Origin: Streptococcus equinus ATCC 9812
GTDB lineage: Bacteria; Bacillota; Bacilli; Lactobacillales; Streptococcaceae
Length of the DNA stretch: 64,000 nucleotides
Direction: 5' to 3'
NCBI RefSeq assembly: GCF_000187265.1
Contig: NZ_GL698429.1
Coordinates: 1,318,816-1,382,815 of the forward strand
Positions 1 to 7,411 of the stretch are shown one piece after another. A model generated the notes under the pieces. That model was not told where the DNA came from and made no database searches. It saw only the letters and a program-made list of their open reading frames with translations. Within the stretch, counting starts at the first letter, position 1, and every line of letters starts with the position of its first letter. Position numbers and translations under genes: made by a program.

Positions 1-334
1 TTGAGCCAATGTAGTACATTTTAACTGGTTTTTGAACTTCTGGTGCAAATAATTTATTTTCCACAAAAGAACGAACCACTGGCGCTGTTCCTTCTGGACG
101 CAAAGTGATATGACGATCACCTTTATCATGGAAATCATACATTTCTTTTGTTACGATATCAGTTGTGTCACCGACAGAACGGCTGATAACTTCGTAATGT
201 TCGAACATTGGTGTACGAATTTCGCTGTAGTTATATTTCTTAAAAGTTTCACGCGCAACGGCTTCGACATATTGCCATTTAGCACTTTCGCTAGGTAAAA
301 TATCTTGTGTTCCTTTAGGTTTTTGTAATTTCAT
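1..334 (-). CDS. hisS: Histidyl-tRNA synthetase, N-terminal part (runs off the window)
   Basis: The enzyme charges tRNA-His with histidine in the cytoplasm. The reverse strand from 334 reads [20 protein letters not shown], the usual HisS opening, and continues into the class II motif 2 region with [14 protein letters not shown]. About 111 codons are present and the rest lies beyond base 1. It is transcribed divergently from rpmF. I see no T-box in the upstream gap, so regulation is not evident. Identification is from the translated motifs and is firm despite the truncation. Confidence 0.95.
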   Translation of the reverse strand, partial: MKLQKPKGTQDILPSESAKWQYVEAVARETFKKYNYSEIRTPMFEHYEVISRSVGDTTDIVTKEMYDFHDKGDRHITLRPEGTAPVVRSFVENKLFAPEVQKPVKMYYIGS

Positions 335-622
335 AAATAAGATATACCGGCACCAAATTTTTGCAAATTCAGCCCATTAATTCCTTTCTACTATTGTAGC
401 TATTCAATCACTCTTTATTTTATCATAAAAAGGGCAGCTAAAGAAGAAGGGACTATTTATTTTTCGTATTTTATTAAACCCAAACTCGCCTGAAAACGTT
501 AAATTACCAACTTTTTCAATTTTTTTGTCAAGTAACTTTACTTTACAAAAAAGATATGTTATTATGTTAAAGTTGATTCAAAATCAAGAACAAATTAAAA
601 ATATTATCGGAGGAAATAAAAC
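335..622. promoter_or_regulatory. Divergent hisS / rpmF intergenic region with an rpmF promoter
   Basis: This 288-base gap holds the promoters of both flanking operons. For rpmF a -35 TTTACT (537-542) and a -10 TATTAT (560-565) are separated by 17 bases, and a GGAGG ribosome binding site lies at 610-614. On the hisS side there is an AT-rich stretch, but I could not choose one promoter with confidence. No gene is visible here. Confidence 0.55.
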
Positions 623-799
623 ATGGCAGTACCTGCACGTCACACTTCAAAAGCGAAGAAAAACAAACGTCGTACACACTACAAATTGACTGCTCCATCA
701 GTTAAATTTGACGAAACTACTGGAGATTACTCACGTTCTCACCGTGTATCACTTAAAGGATACTACAAAGGACGTAAAATCGCTAAAGCAGCTAAATAA
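623..799 (+). CDS. rpmF: 50S ribosomal protein L32
   Basis: L32 is a small zinc-ribbon or zinc-ribbon-like protein of the large ribosomal subunit. The 58-residue product starts [20 protein letters not shown] and ends [14 protein letters not shown], which is typical. The canonical zinc cysteines are absent, as in many lactic acid bacterial C-minus L32 forms. It has a strong GGAGG site and lies 16 bases upstream of rpmG, so the two are almost certainly co-transcribed. Confidence 0.97.
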   Translation: MAVPARHTSKAKKNKRRTHYKLTAPSVKFDETTGDYSRSHRVSLKGYYKGRKIAKAAK

Positions 800-815
800 T
801 TAGAAGGGAGATACC

Positions 816-965
816 ATGCGCGTAAATATTACACTTGAACACAAAGAATCTGGTGAACGCTTGTACCTTACTTCAAAAAACAAACGTAACACTCCAGACC
901 GTCTTCAATTGAAAAAATACTCACCAAAATTGCGTAAACACGTAATCTTTACTGAAGTTAAGTAA
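816..965 (+). CDS. rpmG: 50S ribosomal protein L33
   Basis: L33 is a small basic protein of the large ribosomal subunit. The 49-residue product starts [20 protein letters not shown] and ends KHVIFTEVK, matching bacterial L33. It also lacks the CxxC zinc pairs, a C-minus form like its neighbour L32. An AGAAGGGAG ribosome binding site precedes it. The last codons (from 947) form the left copy of an att-like direct repeat whose second copy lies at 2707, so this 3' end appears to be an integration target. The reading frame is intact. Confidence 0.97.
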   Translation: MRVNITLEHKESGERLYLTSKNKRNTPDRLQLKKYSPKLRKHVIFTEVK

Positions 966-1085
966 GGGGTTCACTACACGTCATTAGACGTCAAAACATT
1001 GATTTTAAGCGATTTTTGATTTTTTGAAACTCATTATATCGCACTACAAATCAATACAAACTCTACCTTTTACTCTACCTTTTTT
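947..1085 (+). repeat. Left copy of att-like direct repeat (rpmG 3' end to paired CTCTACC motifs)
   Basis: This segment begins with CTTTACTGA inside rpmG and ends with two CTCTACC heptamers (from 1061 and 1073). The same layout recurs exactly 1760 bases downstream at 2707-2845 with no net length change. By eye the two segments are about two thirds identical, and nearly identical in the CTCTACC part. The pattern fits core and arm-type binding sites of a tyrosine recombinase that integrates at the 3' end of rpmG. That function is inferred. Confidence 0.65.
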
Positions 1086-1115
1086 AGATAAATATATCAT
1101 CTGGATATTGAAGTT

Positions 1116-1150
1116 AAGCCCTGCTATCATTTCGATGGCAGGGCTTTTTA
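1116..1150 (+). terminator. Rho-independent terminator
   Basis: AAGCCCTGC (1116-1124) pairs with GCAGGGCTT (1138-1146) and a short T run follows. It insulates cadD from rpmG read-through. It may have belonged to a gene now lost from the element. Confidence 0.75.
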
Positions 1151-1196
1151 ATATTTGGTACACTAACTTCTTATCTATATTTTGGTGGATTTTAAG

Positions 1197-1248
1197 TTGA
1201 CATCTACAAAGTTTAATGTTAGAATACATTCAAAAATATATTTGAATG
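1197..1248 (+). promoter_or_regulatory. cadD promoter with CadC/CadX-type operator
   Basis: A consensus -35 TTGACA (1197-1202) and a -10 TAGAAT (1220-1225) are 17 bases apart. Immediately downstream lies a perfect 8-base inverted repeat, CATTCAAA (1227-1234) and TTTGAATG (1241-1248), around AATATA. This resembles the known staphylococcal CadC operator, and it covers the expected transcription start. CadX encoded at 1884 is the likely repressor. Confidence 0.75.
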
Positions 1249-1257
1249 AGGTGTTTT

Positions 1258-1872
1258 ATGATTCAAAATGTTGTTACTTCAATAATCCTGTATTCTGGGA
1301 CAGCCGTAGACTTACTTATTATCCTAATGTTATTTTTTGCCAAAAGAAAAAGCAGAAAAGACATCATTAACATCTATTTAGGACAATTTCTAGGTTCTGT
1401 TAGTCTAATATTGCTAAGTTTGCTTTTTGCATTTGTCTTAAATTATATTCCTAGTAAAGAGATTTTAGGTTTACTCGGTTTGATTCCAATTTTCCTAGGC
1501 CTCAAAGTTTTGCTTTTAGGAGATTCTGATGGAGAAGCTATTGCAAAAGATGGTTTGCGAAAAGACAATAAAAACCTGATCTTTCTAGTCGCTATGATTA
1601 CTTTTGCAAGTTGTGGCGCTGACAATATTGGTGTCTTTGTCCCATATTTTACCACCTTAAATTTAGCGAATTTGATAGTGACTTTACTTACTTTTCTAGT
1701 CATGATTTATCTCTTGGTTTTTTCTGCCCAAAAATTGGCACAAGTCCCTTCTATTGGAGAAACTTTGGAAAAATATAGCAGATGGTTTATTGCCGTTGTC
1801 TATTTAGGATTGGGGATGTATATCCTGATTGAAAACAACAGCTTTGACATGCTATGGGCTGTGTTAGGCTAG
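1258..1872 (+). CDS. cadD: CadD-family cadmium resistance transporter
   Basis: CadD proteins are membrane transporters that give cadmium resistance in staphylococci and streptococci. The 204-residue product starts MIQNVVTSIILYSGTAVDLL and has about five to six hydrophobic segments, with conserved loops such as GLIPIFLGLK and CGADNIGVFVPYF. The ATG at 1258 is chosen because GAGGTG stands a few bases upstream and CadD proteins start MIQ; an earlier in-frame ATG at 1246 lies in the operator. The ArsR-type gene follows 11 bases later. Its place in an element remnant suggests horizontal acquisition. The exact metal range cannot be read from sequence. Confidence 0.88.
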   Translation: MIQNVVTSIILYSGTAVDLLIILMLFFAKRKSRKDIINIYLGQFLGSVSLILLSLLFAFVLNYIPSKEILGLLGLIPIFLGLKVLLLGDSDGEAIAKDGLRKDNKNLIFLVAMITFASCGADNIGVFVPYFTTLNLANLIVTLLTFLVMIYLLVFSAQKLAQVPSIGETLEKYSRWFIAVVYLGLGMYILIENNSFDMLWAVLG

Positions 1873-1883
1873 GAGAAAAAATT

Positions 1884-2222
1884 ATGAAAAAAGATAGTAT
1901 CTGTCAAGTGGATGTTATTAATCAACAAAATGTTACAACCGCAACGAACTACCTTGAAAAGGAAAAAGTCCAAAAATCACTTCGCATTTTATCAAAATTT
2001 ACCGATAATAAACAGATAAATATCATCTTTTATCTCCTTGCCGTCGAAGAACTCTGTGTCTGCGATATAGCCTGTTTACTAAATCTCAGTATGGCATCTG
2101 CCTCCCATCATCTTCGCAAACTAGCCAATCAAAACATCTTGGACACTAGAAGAGAGGGGAAAATTATATATTATTTTATAAAAGATGAGGAAATCAGAGA
2201 TTTTTTTAATCAACTAGGATAA
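1884..2222 (+). CDS. cadX: ArsR/SmtB-family metal-responsive repressor (CadX/CadC-like)
   Basis: CadC and CadX are metal-sensing repressors released from DNA by Cd, Pb or Zn. The 112-residue product has a winged-helix HTH with MASASHHLRKL and REGKIIYYF. It carries an N-terminal cysteine at position 7 and the ELCVCDIA motif in the helix where CadC keeps its metal-binding cysteine pair. The start is set by AGGAGAAAAAATT before the ATG at 1884; a longer reading frame from 1854 would overlap cadD. It is the second gene of the cadD operon and probably acts on the palindrome at 1227-1248. Confidence 0.88.
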   Translation: MKKDSICQVDVINQQNVTTATNYLEKEKVQKSLRILSKFTDNKQINIIFYLLAVEELCVCDIACLLNLSMASASHHLRKLANQNILDTRREGKIIYYFIKDEEIRDFFNQLG

Positions 2223-2613
2223 CAATCGCTCTATTCCAGTTCCTTTGTCTATACTTGAAGAACTTCGAGATTTTCACAATGAAATGAACGAGTATCTTAA
2301 ATTACACAATAGACCTGAAACAAAACTGATTTTCCCAACAATATACGGAAACTATATGTGTGATAGAAACGAGCGAACAACTCTCAAGAATAGATTAGCA
2401 GGGCTAGGATTACCAGATTATGGTTTCCATTTATTCCGACACACTCATGCTTCAATGTTGCTTAATGCTGGCACAAATTGGAAAGAGCTTCAAGTGAGAA
2501 TGGGACATAAATCAATTTCAACCACAATGGATACTTACGCTGAATTAGCACCTCAACGAAAGTTAGAAGCTGTTGGTATTTATCTTGATAAAATTGCTGA
2601 ACTAACGCAATAA
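2218..2613 (+). pseudogene. Tyrosine recombinase (ICE-type integrase), C-terminal fragment
   Basis: Open frame from just after cadX gives the end of a phage/ICE integrase. HLFRHTHASML holds the conserved HxxR, GHKSISTTMDTYAEL holds the second histidine and the nucleophilic tyrosine. The first catalytic arginine and the N-terminal arm- and core-binding domains are missing, so it cannot be active. Homology begins at or just before the cadX stop codon (RSIPVPLSILEELRDF), with no proper start or ribosome binding site, so the cad genes probably replaced the 5' part. Confidence 0.85.
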
Positions 2614-2616
2614 CTA

Positions 2617-2640
2617 CTCTACCATTCACTCTACCTTTTA
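2617..2640 (+). repeat. Third pair of CTCTACC arm-type motifs
   Basis: Two CTCTACC heptamers begin at 2617 and 2629, immediately after the integrase stop codon. The same 12-base spacing is seen at 1061 and 2821. Such heptamer pairs beside int are typical of integrase arm sites; that role is inferred. Confidence 0.6.
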
Positions 2641-2706
2641 CTAAGGAACATTACAAAAACGTTGATATATAAACGTTTCTAACAGCTAAAATAGAAAATA
2701 CTTAAC

Positions 2707-2845
2707 CTTTACTGAGGTGAAATAGGGATTCAATACGAATCAATACAAAAGAAAAACGCTGATTTCAAGCGTTTTTTCTTTTTGTAAAATGCAGTATATT
2801 ACACTGTATTTCAATTCAATCTCTACCTTTTTCTCTACCTTTTTA
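2707..2845 (+). repeat. Right copy of att-like direct repeat
   Basis: This copy starts CTTTACTGA (2707) and ends with CTCTACC heptamers at 2821 and 2833, in register with 947-1085. It contains a good terminator hairpin (2753-2777) whose counterpart in the left copy is degenerate. Having arm motifs on the far side of the right junction suggests this is the left end of a second, downstream element, now largely lost. Confidence 0.6.
2753..2777 (+). terminator. Rho-independent terminator inside the right repeat
   Basis: AAAACGCT (2753-2760) and AGCGTTTT (2768-2775) form an 8-base stem with a 7-base loop, and the T run continues. The equivalent positions after rpmG (993-1015) are mismatched. This may be the displaced original rpmG terminator. 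Confidence 0.7.
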
Positions 2846-3007
2846 AATTAAAGGTTATGACTCCTTATTCATTATATAACATCAATAAACAAGTCTTCCC
2901 ATTGAGCAATAGATGTTGGAAGAATCGACTTATTGTTATTAGTACCTTTTAGAACGAAATCTCATAAACACAAAAAGCATCTCGTATAATAAATTCGAAA
3001 TGCCTTG

Positions 3008-3047
3008 AATATTTTATTTAGCCAACTATTTGGCTCAGTAAAATATT
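3008..3047 (-). terminator. Hairpin downstream of the EcsC-like gene
   Basis: AATATTTTA and TAAAATATT flank an inner AGCCAA/TTGGCT stem. It lies 45 bases after the EcsC-like stop codon on the - strand. There is no clean T run, so termination is uncertain. The rest of 2846-3092 shows no gene. Confidence 0.4.
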
Positions 3048-3092
3048 TAAAGTATTTTTCATTCTAAGAATTATTGTAGTGAAGATGATTTC

Positions 3093-3746
3093 TTAATTCT
3101 GTAATCTCTTTGTTTCTATATTACTATTTTTTTCATCAAACTTATTTTCAAAAAACCATTTATATGCTCTTTCTGAAATCATTTTTGTTTCTAAATAGTC
3201 TAAACCGCCACCGACTACAGCTCCTACACCTGGAACTAATTTCCCTAAATTAACAATCCCTTTATTTCCAAATTTAGTAATTAATCTGAAACCGATTTTC
3301 TTATTAATCGAAATAAGTACTTTCTCAGGGATTTTCTCCACCATCTTTATTGCTACTTTTTCTCCTAGCTTAATTCCAGCCTTCTTTAATATCTGATTGA
3401 CTGCAACACCAGCTAAACAAGCATAAACTAATGTCTGGGGTTGATTGCTTTTTAAATCATACCCAGCCATATATGCACAACAAGCTATCATACGCATCTG
3501 CACATATAATACATTCGCAATATTGGCAGGTACTGCAACTGGCAAAGTAATAATACCTCCTAATCCACTAACAACTCCTGACGTGGTACATTTTATCATT
3601 TGTTTGTTTAACATTTCTTTGCAAGCTTTTTCTTTGGAATCATATTTACTTAAATAATCATCTGCAAAACTATCGATTGGCTTACTAACCATAGAAACGC
3701 CATTTAATACGTACCAATCCTTATCCAAATTCAACAATTTCTTCAT
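3093..3746 (-). CDS. EcsC-family protein of unknown function
   Basis: The 217-residue product matches the EcsC family: GGIITLPVAVPANIANVLYV, an aromatic/methionine-rich QMRMIACCAYMAGYDL, and a C-terminal glycine-rich PGVGAVVGGGLDYLETK. Two hydrophobic glycine-rich segments suggest membrane association. B. subtilis EcsC accompanies an ABC transporter, but no transporter genes are next to this one, so its role is unknown. It is a lone - strand gene between the element remnant and the stress operon, and could be cargo of a second decayed element. Confidence 0.75.
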   Translation of the reverse strand: MKKLLNLDKDWYVLNGVSMVSKPIDSFADDYLSKYDSKEKACKEMLNKQMIKCTTSGVVSGLGGIITLPVAVPANIANVLYVQMRMIACCAYMAGYDLKSNQPQTLVYACLAGVAVNQILKKAGIKLGEKVAIKMVEKIPEKVLISINKKIGFRLITKFGNKGIVNLGKLVPGVGAVVGGGLDYLETKMISERAYKWFFENKFDEKNSNIETKRLQN

Positions 3747-4359
3747 TATTTACCATAATTTTAATCCTAAGTATAAATTCTGATTTTTTTATATTTTCGA
3801 ATATTGTACCACTTTTCTCTTATAGAGATACATTTATATTAAATATGATAAAATATTCTTTGTTAGAGGGGATATAAAATAAAAAAACTGTTTACACATT
3901 TCAATTATACATTTTATTTCTACTCTCGTCACTCTCACTTCTTAGGGAGTTTTTTTTAACATTTTAATTGGCTAAAAATCTTATGGTCATACTAACACAA
4001 TCAAAGGTTTTATTGATGAATCATTCAATTATAAGAATGGTCTAATAATAACAACTATATATGTAGAGTATTAACGAAACTGTTCAAAAAACTACAAGAA
4101 TCATAGCATAAAATACTTGCAAATCTATGCAATCGTTTACAAAAACGGCTAACGGTTTTTACTCTTCTTTTGTAAACGGAAACATTTTAATTGACTTATC
4201 ATTTTGAATAAATTATACTGTTATTAACAAGTATATACTGACATTAATCTTATGATTATTAAGATTAATATAAAAATATTTTAGCTAAAATGTAACTCTT
4301 TAGATTGTTTGATTTTCCAAATAATCTAACATTCCTCAATTTAGAAAGGGGGAGACATT
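3747..4359 (+). promoter_or_regulatory. Long AT-rich gap upstream of the stress operon, with promoter and possible cre site
   Basis: No convincing gene lies in these 613 bases. A promoter with -35 TTGACT (4191-4196) and -10 TATACT (4214-4219), 17 bases apart, faces the operon and would give a leader of about 130 bases. TGCAATCGTTTACA at 4128-4141 resembles a catabolite (CcpA) cre site. GAGGGGATATAAA at about 3866 looks like a ribosome binding site, but ATA stands where a start codon is expected and the frame soon closes, so it may be a gene relic. Confidence 0.5.
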
Positions 4360-4599
4360 ATGCTTTGGGCTATTATCGTAGGAGGCCTTATAGGTTTTAT
4401 TGCTGGTGGAATCACTAAAAAGGGAGGCTACATGGGAATAATCGCTAATATCATTGCAGGTTTAGTCGGTTCATCTGTTGGTCAATTACTTTTCGGTGCA
4501 TGGGGACCTAGTCTAGCTGGAATGGCATTAATTCCATCAATCTTAGGAGCAGTCATTGTTGTTGCAGTAGTATCATTTTTCCTAGGGAAAAATGAATGA
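4360..4599 (+). CDS. GlsB/YeaQ/YmgE-family small membrane stress protein
   Basis: This 79-residue protein belongs to the transglycosylase-associated/GlsB family, whose biochemical role is unsettled. It consists almost wholly of three hydrophobic glycine-rich segments (MLWAIIVGGLIGFIAGGI, IIANIIAGLVGSSVGQLL, and a C-terminal segment ending VVSFFLGKNE). AAAGGGGGAG precedes the ATG. It opens a five-gene same-strand set with AmaP, DUF2273, Asp23 and CsbD homologues, which in enterococci and staphylococci is a general or alkaline stress operon. Confidence 0.88.
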   Translation: MLWAIIVGGLIGFIAGGITKKGGYMGIIANIIAGLVGSSVGQLLFGAWGPSLAGMALIPSILGAVIVVAVVSFFLGKNE

Positions 4600-4660
4600 A
4601 CTTGAATCTTTTTGACAGGAATAGATTAAAGTTCAAATTCTGTTGATGAAAGGATTCGAT

Positions 4661-5227
4661 ATGTCAAAAACCAAAAAAATACTTTACCTTATTTTATGTA
4701 TTTTAATCTTGACAATTTTGATTCCTATTTTGCTAGATTATCATAAAGTCAGTGGCTTAGGACTTCATTTAGTTGATTGGAAACAAATTTCCTTTTTAGA
4801 CTTTTATCTTTCAAGATATATTTTCTGGGGTACTCTAGTACTTTCAGCTGTAGTGTTATTTCTAATGCTTGTTACACTCTTTTATCCTAAACAATATTTA
4901 GAGATTCAATTACCTGATGTTGATGGTGAACTAAAATTAAAAAATTCAGCTATTGAAGGATTTGTGCGTTGTGTGGTTGCTAATCACAATTTTATAAAGG
5001 ATCCTACTATTAAGGTAAACAGTCGTAAGAATAAATGTTTAGTTCACGTAGAAGGACAAATGCTTCCATCGGACAACATTATTAAACGAACTCAAATAAT
5101 TAAAGATGAGATTGCTAATGGATTGACACAGTTTTTTGGAATGAATCATCGTGTAAAATTGTATATTTCTGTAAAAGAATACAAGCCAAAACCACCACGT
5201 AAAAAAACTGTTAGTCGTGTAAAGTAA
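4661..5227 (+). CDS. amaP: Alkaline shock response membrane anchor protein AmaP
   Basis: In S. aureus AmaP anchors Asp23 to the membrane. The 188-residue product has two N-terminal hydrophobic segments (about residues 7-24 and 51-74) followed by a soluble domain rich in beta structure and a basic tail ending PKPPRKKTVSRVK. The start at 4661 (MSKTKKILYL) is chosen because GAAAGGA lies 6-7 bases upstream; a frame from 4643 lacks such a site. The next gene starts 11 bases after the stop. Confidence 0.87.
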   Translation: MSKTKKILYLILCILILTILIPILLDYHKVSGLGLHLVDWKQISFLDFYLSRYIFWGTLVLSAVVLFLMLVTLFYPKQYLEIQLPDVDGELKLKNSAIEGFVRCVVANHNFIKDPTIKVNSRKNKCLVHVEGQMLPSDNIIKRTQIIKDEIANGLTQFFGMNHRVKLYISVKEYKPKPPRKKTVSRVK

Positions 5228-5238
5228 GGAAGTAAAAA

Positions 5239-5409
5239 ATGGAATGGTTAAAAAAATACCAATATCCATTTCTTTTCGGATTGGCAGGTGTTATCTTAGC
5301 TTGCTTCATCCTATCCTATGGTTTTTTTAAGACTTTATTTGTCTTGATTTGTGCCACTCTAGGAGTTGGAATTGGATATTATATTCAACAAAAACAATTA
5401 TTTAAATAG
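5239..5409 (+). CDS. DUF2273-family small membrane protein
   Basis: A 56-residue reading frame starts MEWLKKYQYPFLFGLAGVIL and ends GYYIQQKQLFK. It has two hydrophobic helices joined by a short loop, as in the DUF2273 proteins found between amaP and asp23 in Gram-positive stress operons. AAGGAAG precedes the ATG with suitable spacing. The role is unknown; the family is presumed to help form the membrane-anchored Asp23 complex. Confidence 0.85.
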   Translation: MEWLKKYQYPFLFGLAGVILACFILSYGFFKTLFVLICATLGVGIGYYIQQKQLFK

Positions 5410-5423
5410 TAAAGGAAATGCAT

Positions 5424-5984
5424 ATGTCAAAAGTAGAAAAAAAAGTAGAAGAAATAAAAGGCGAATTGACCTACGAAGATAAAGTCATTCAAAAAATTAT
5501 TGGCCTTTCTTTAGAAAATATTCCAGGTTTGCTGGCTATTGATGGAGGCTTTTTCTCAAACCTAAGTGAAAAACTTGTCAACACTGATAACGTTGCAAGC
5601 GGAGTCAATGTGGAAGTTGGTAAAGAGCAAGTTGCTGTTGATTTGAACGTAATTGTCGAATATCAAAAGAATGTTCCTGAACTATACAAGAAAATCAAAG
5701 AGGTTGTTGTTTCAGAAATTTCTAAGATGACTGATTTGGAGGTAGTTGAAGTTAATGTAGATGTTGTTGATATCAAGACTAAAGAGCAACATGAAGCAGA
5801 CTCAGTAAGCCTACAAGACCGAGTAACTGGAGTTGTTCAATCAACAAGTGAATTTACTTCCGATAAGTTTGGAAGCGCAAAACAGGGATTGAGTGATGGC
5901 TTCTCAGCTGTAAAGGAAAAAGTTAGTGAAGGTGTTGAAACTGTCTCTGAAGCGACAGCTAAAGCAGAACCAAGAGTTCACTAA
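5424..5984 (+). CDS. Asp23/Gls24-family envelope stress response protein
   Basis: Asp23/Gls24 proteins are abundant cytosolic proteins, held at the membrane by AmaP, and important for stress and bile tolerance. The 186-residue product has the DUF322 core (about residues 10-115: ELTYEDKVIQKIIGLSLENI, then VNVEVGKEQVAVDLNVIVEY). A repetitive amphipathic tail follows (KFGSAKQGLSDGFSAVKEKV). Two ATGs compete; 5424 lies 7 bases after AAAGGA and is preferred over 5418. CsbD follows in the same direction. Confidence 0.9.
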   Translation: MSKVEKKVEEIKGELTYEDKVIQKIIGLSLENIPGLLAIDGGFFSNLSEKLVNTDNVASGVNVEVGKEQVAVDLNVIVEYQKNVPELYKKIKEVVVSEISKMTDLEVVEVNVDVVDIKTKEQHEADSVSLQDRVTGVVQSTSEFTSDKFGSAKQGLSDGFSAVKEKVSEGVETVSEATAKAEPRVH

Positions 5985-6068
5985 ATTCTTTTATGCCTAA
6001 AAAATTTAAATGAATTATTTAAAAACGTTCATTTTCAATAATCTGATTTTCCAATGGAGGATAACACC

Positions 6069-6272
6069 ATGTCAGTAGAAGAAAAATTTAATCAAGCTAA
6101 AGGCACTATTAAAGAAGGTGTCGGAAAAGTAACTGATGATAAAAAAACTGAAAAAGAAGGAGCTGCTGAAAAAGTAGTTTCAAAAGTTAAAGAAGTTGCC
6201 GAAGATGCCAAAGAGGCTATTGAAGGGGGTATTGAAGGCGTTAAAAATATGGTTAAAAAGGACGATAAATAA
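6069..6272 (+). CDS. CsbD-family stress protein
   Basis: CsbD proteins are small, hydrophilic, stress-induced proteins of unknown mechanism. The 67-residue product starts [20 protein letters not shown], the classical CsbD opening, and is strongly charged with KxxEA-type helical repeats. GGAGG stands about 8 bases before the ATG at 6069, which decides the start over an upstream ATG at 6054. It closes the operon. Confidence 0.88.
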   Translation: MSVEEKFNQAKGTIKEGVGKVTDDKKTEKEGAAEKVVSKVKEVAEDAKEAIEGGIEGVKNMVKKDDK

Positions 6273-6285
6273 TTCTAAAATCGAT

Positions 6286-6421
6286 TGATTTTTCACTTAA
6301 AACATGGAAATTACTCTACAAGAAATTTAAGGTTGTTTTACTCCTAACTACTCACTTTTAAAACAACACCAAAATCTATGACGAATTCCTAACATTACAA
6401 TATTACTCAGGTGAAAAATCA
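6286..6421. repeat. Nested inverted repeats downstream of the stress operon
   Basis: TGATTTTTCAC (6286-6296) is perfectly complementary to GTGAAAAATCA (6411-6421). Inside lies GTTGTTTTA (6332-6340) paired with TAAAACAAC (6359-6367). The span could fold into one 136-base structure. No open frame of interest lies in it. It may be a terminator complex, a small RNA or the ends of a lost small insertion. Confidence 0.5.
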
Positions 6422-6553
6422 GCTTTCTTTAGTTTAATTTGAGATCCTTTCTAACCTCATATGTATATTCCTTTTGATAGTAATAGCACTCTAAAATCTG
6501 TAGTTTTGTTTAAACTATAGAAGTGTACTGACCCCCAAAAGTTGGACACTTAA

Positions 6554-7411
6554 TTATGATAAGGATTTAGTTCTGTATTGCACAGGACTGAGTCCTTTTA
6601 ATTTTGCCTTGATACGTTTATTGTTGTAATAAAAAATATAATCTGTAATGGCTTGTTCCAGCTTGTCAACCGACTTAAGAGTCTTTTCATAACCGTAAAA
6701 CATCTCAGATTTTAAGATGCCAAAGAAAGACTCTATCATCCCATTATCTGGGCTATTCTCTTTCATAGGCATGGACGGACGGATTCCCTTAGATGCCAAA
6801 AAATCATGATAAGACTGATGTTGATATTGCCACCCTTAATCGCTGTGAAGAATAGTCCATCTGTAAGAGTCAGCTGGAAAGGCTTTTTTAAGCATGGTTT
6901 GGACCTGTTTTAAATCAGGTGAGCGTGATAAGGTAAAGTCAATAATCTCACTATTGTAGCCATCAAGAACAGGAGATAAGTAGAGGTTCTCCTTAATGTT
7001 TGGTAGAGCGAATTCAGTGAAATCTGTATAACATTTCTCATAAGGCTTGGTCTCTTCAAACTGAAGTTGAATCAGTTTATCAGCTCTTTCCCCAATCTCT
7101 CCCTTGTAAGACGAGTATTTATGCTTACAACGAGTACGAGCAGCGAATCCCATGACTGTCATTAACTGTTGAACCTTCTTATGGTTGATAACAAATCCAC
7201 GATTTCTTAGTTCTAAATGAATACGACGGTAACCATAGTTACCCTTATAGTCAACGTAAATGGTTTGAATCATCTCTTTGACTTTCTTATCTTTATTAGC
7301 TCTATTAAACTGTTTCAACTGATAATAGTTGGTAGAGCGAGCTAGCTTAGCGGTTTTCAGTAAGAGGTCTAATCGAAATCCTCCTGAGACCAGTTCTCTA
7401 ACTGTCTCCAC
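6554..7411 (-). pseudogene. IS3-family transposase orfB, interrupted
   Basis: OrfB is the DDE integrase half of the transposase. The upstream part contains YTDFTEF with the first catalytic aspartate and ends at ILHSD. A TAA then stands where related elements have CAA (Q). The frame resumes as GWQYQHQSYHDFLASKGIRP and reaches DNGMIESFFGILKSE with the catalytic glutamate. All three catalytic acids are therefore still recognisable, but a single nonsense codon near 6833-6838 splits the product. Confidence 0.85.

Larger units (their letters stand above)
947..2715. mobile_element. Decayed integrative element at the rpmG 3' end
   Basis: Bounded by CTTTACTGA at 947-955 and 2707-2715, this 1.8-kb stretch holds a cadmium-resistance pair and the last 130 or so codons of a tyrosine recombinase close to the right boundary. 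This is the layout of integrative elements that insert at a gene 3' end and keep int next to attR. No relaxase, replication or conjugation gene is present, so it is a deletion remnant and should not be mobile alone. Confidence 0.65.

Noticed and set aside
2725..2745. Competence cin-box (TACGAATA)
   Set aside because: TACGAATC is present but lacks the final A and the T-rich start, and no late competence gene follows.
3866..3960. Possible small lipoprotein-like gene after GAGGGGATATAAA
   Set aside because: The codon at the start position is ATA, and the frame closes within about 30 codons with no recognisable leader.
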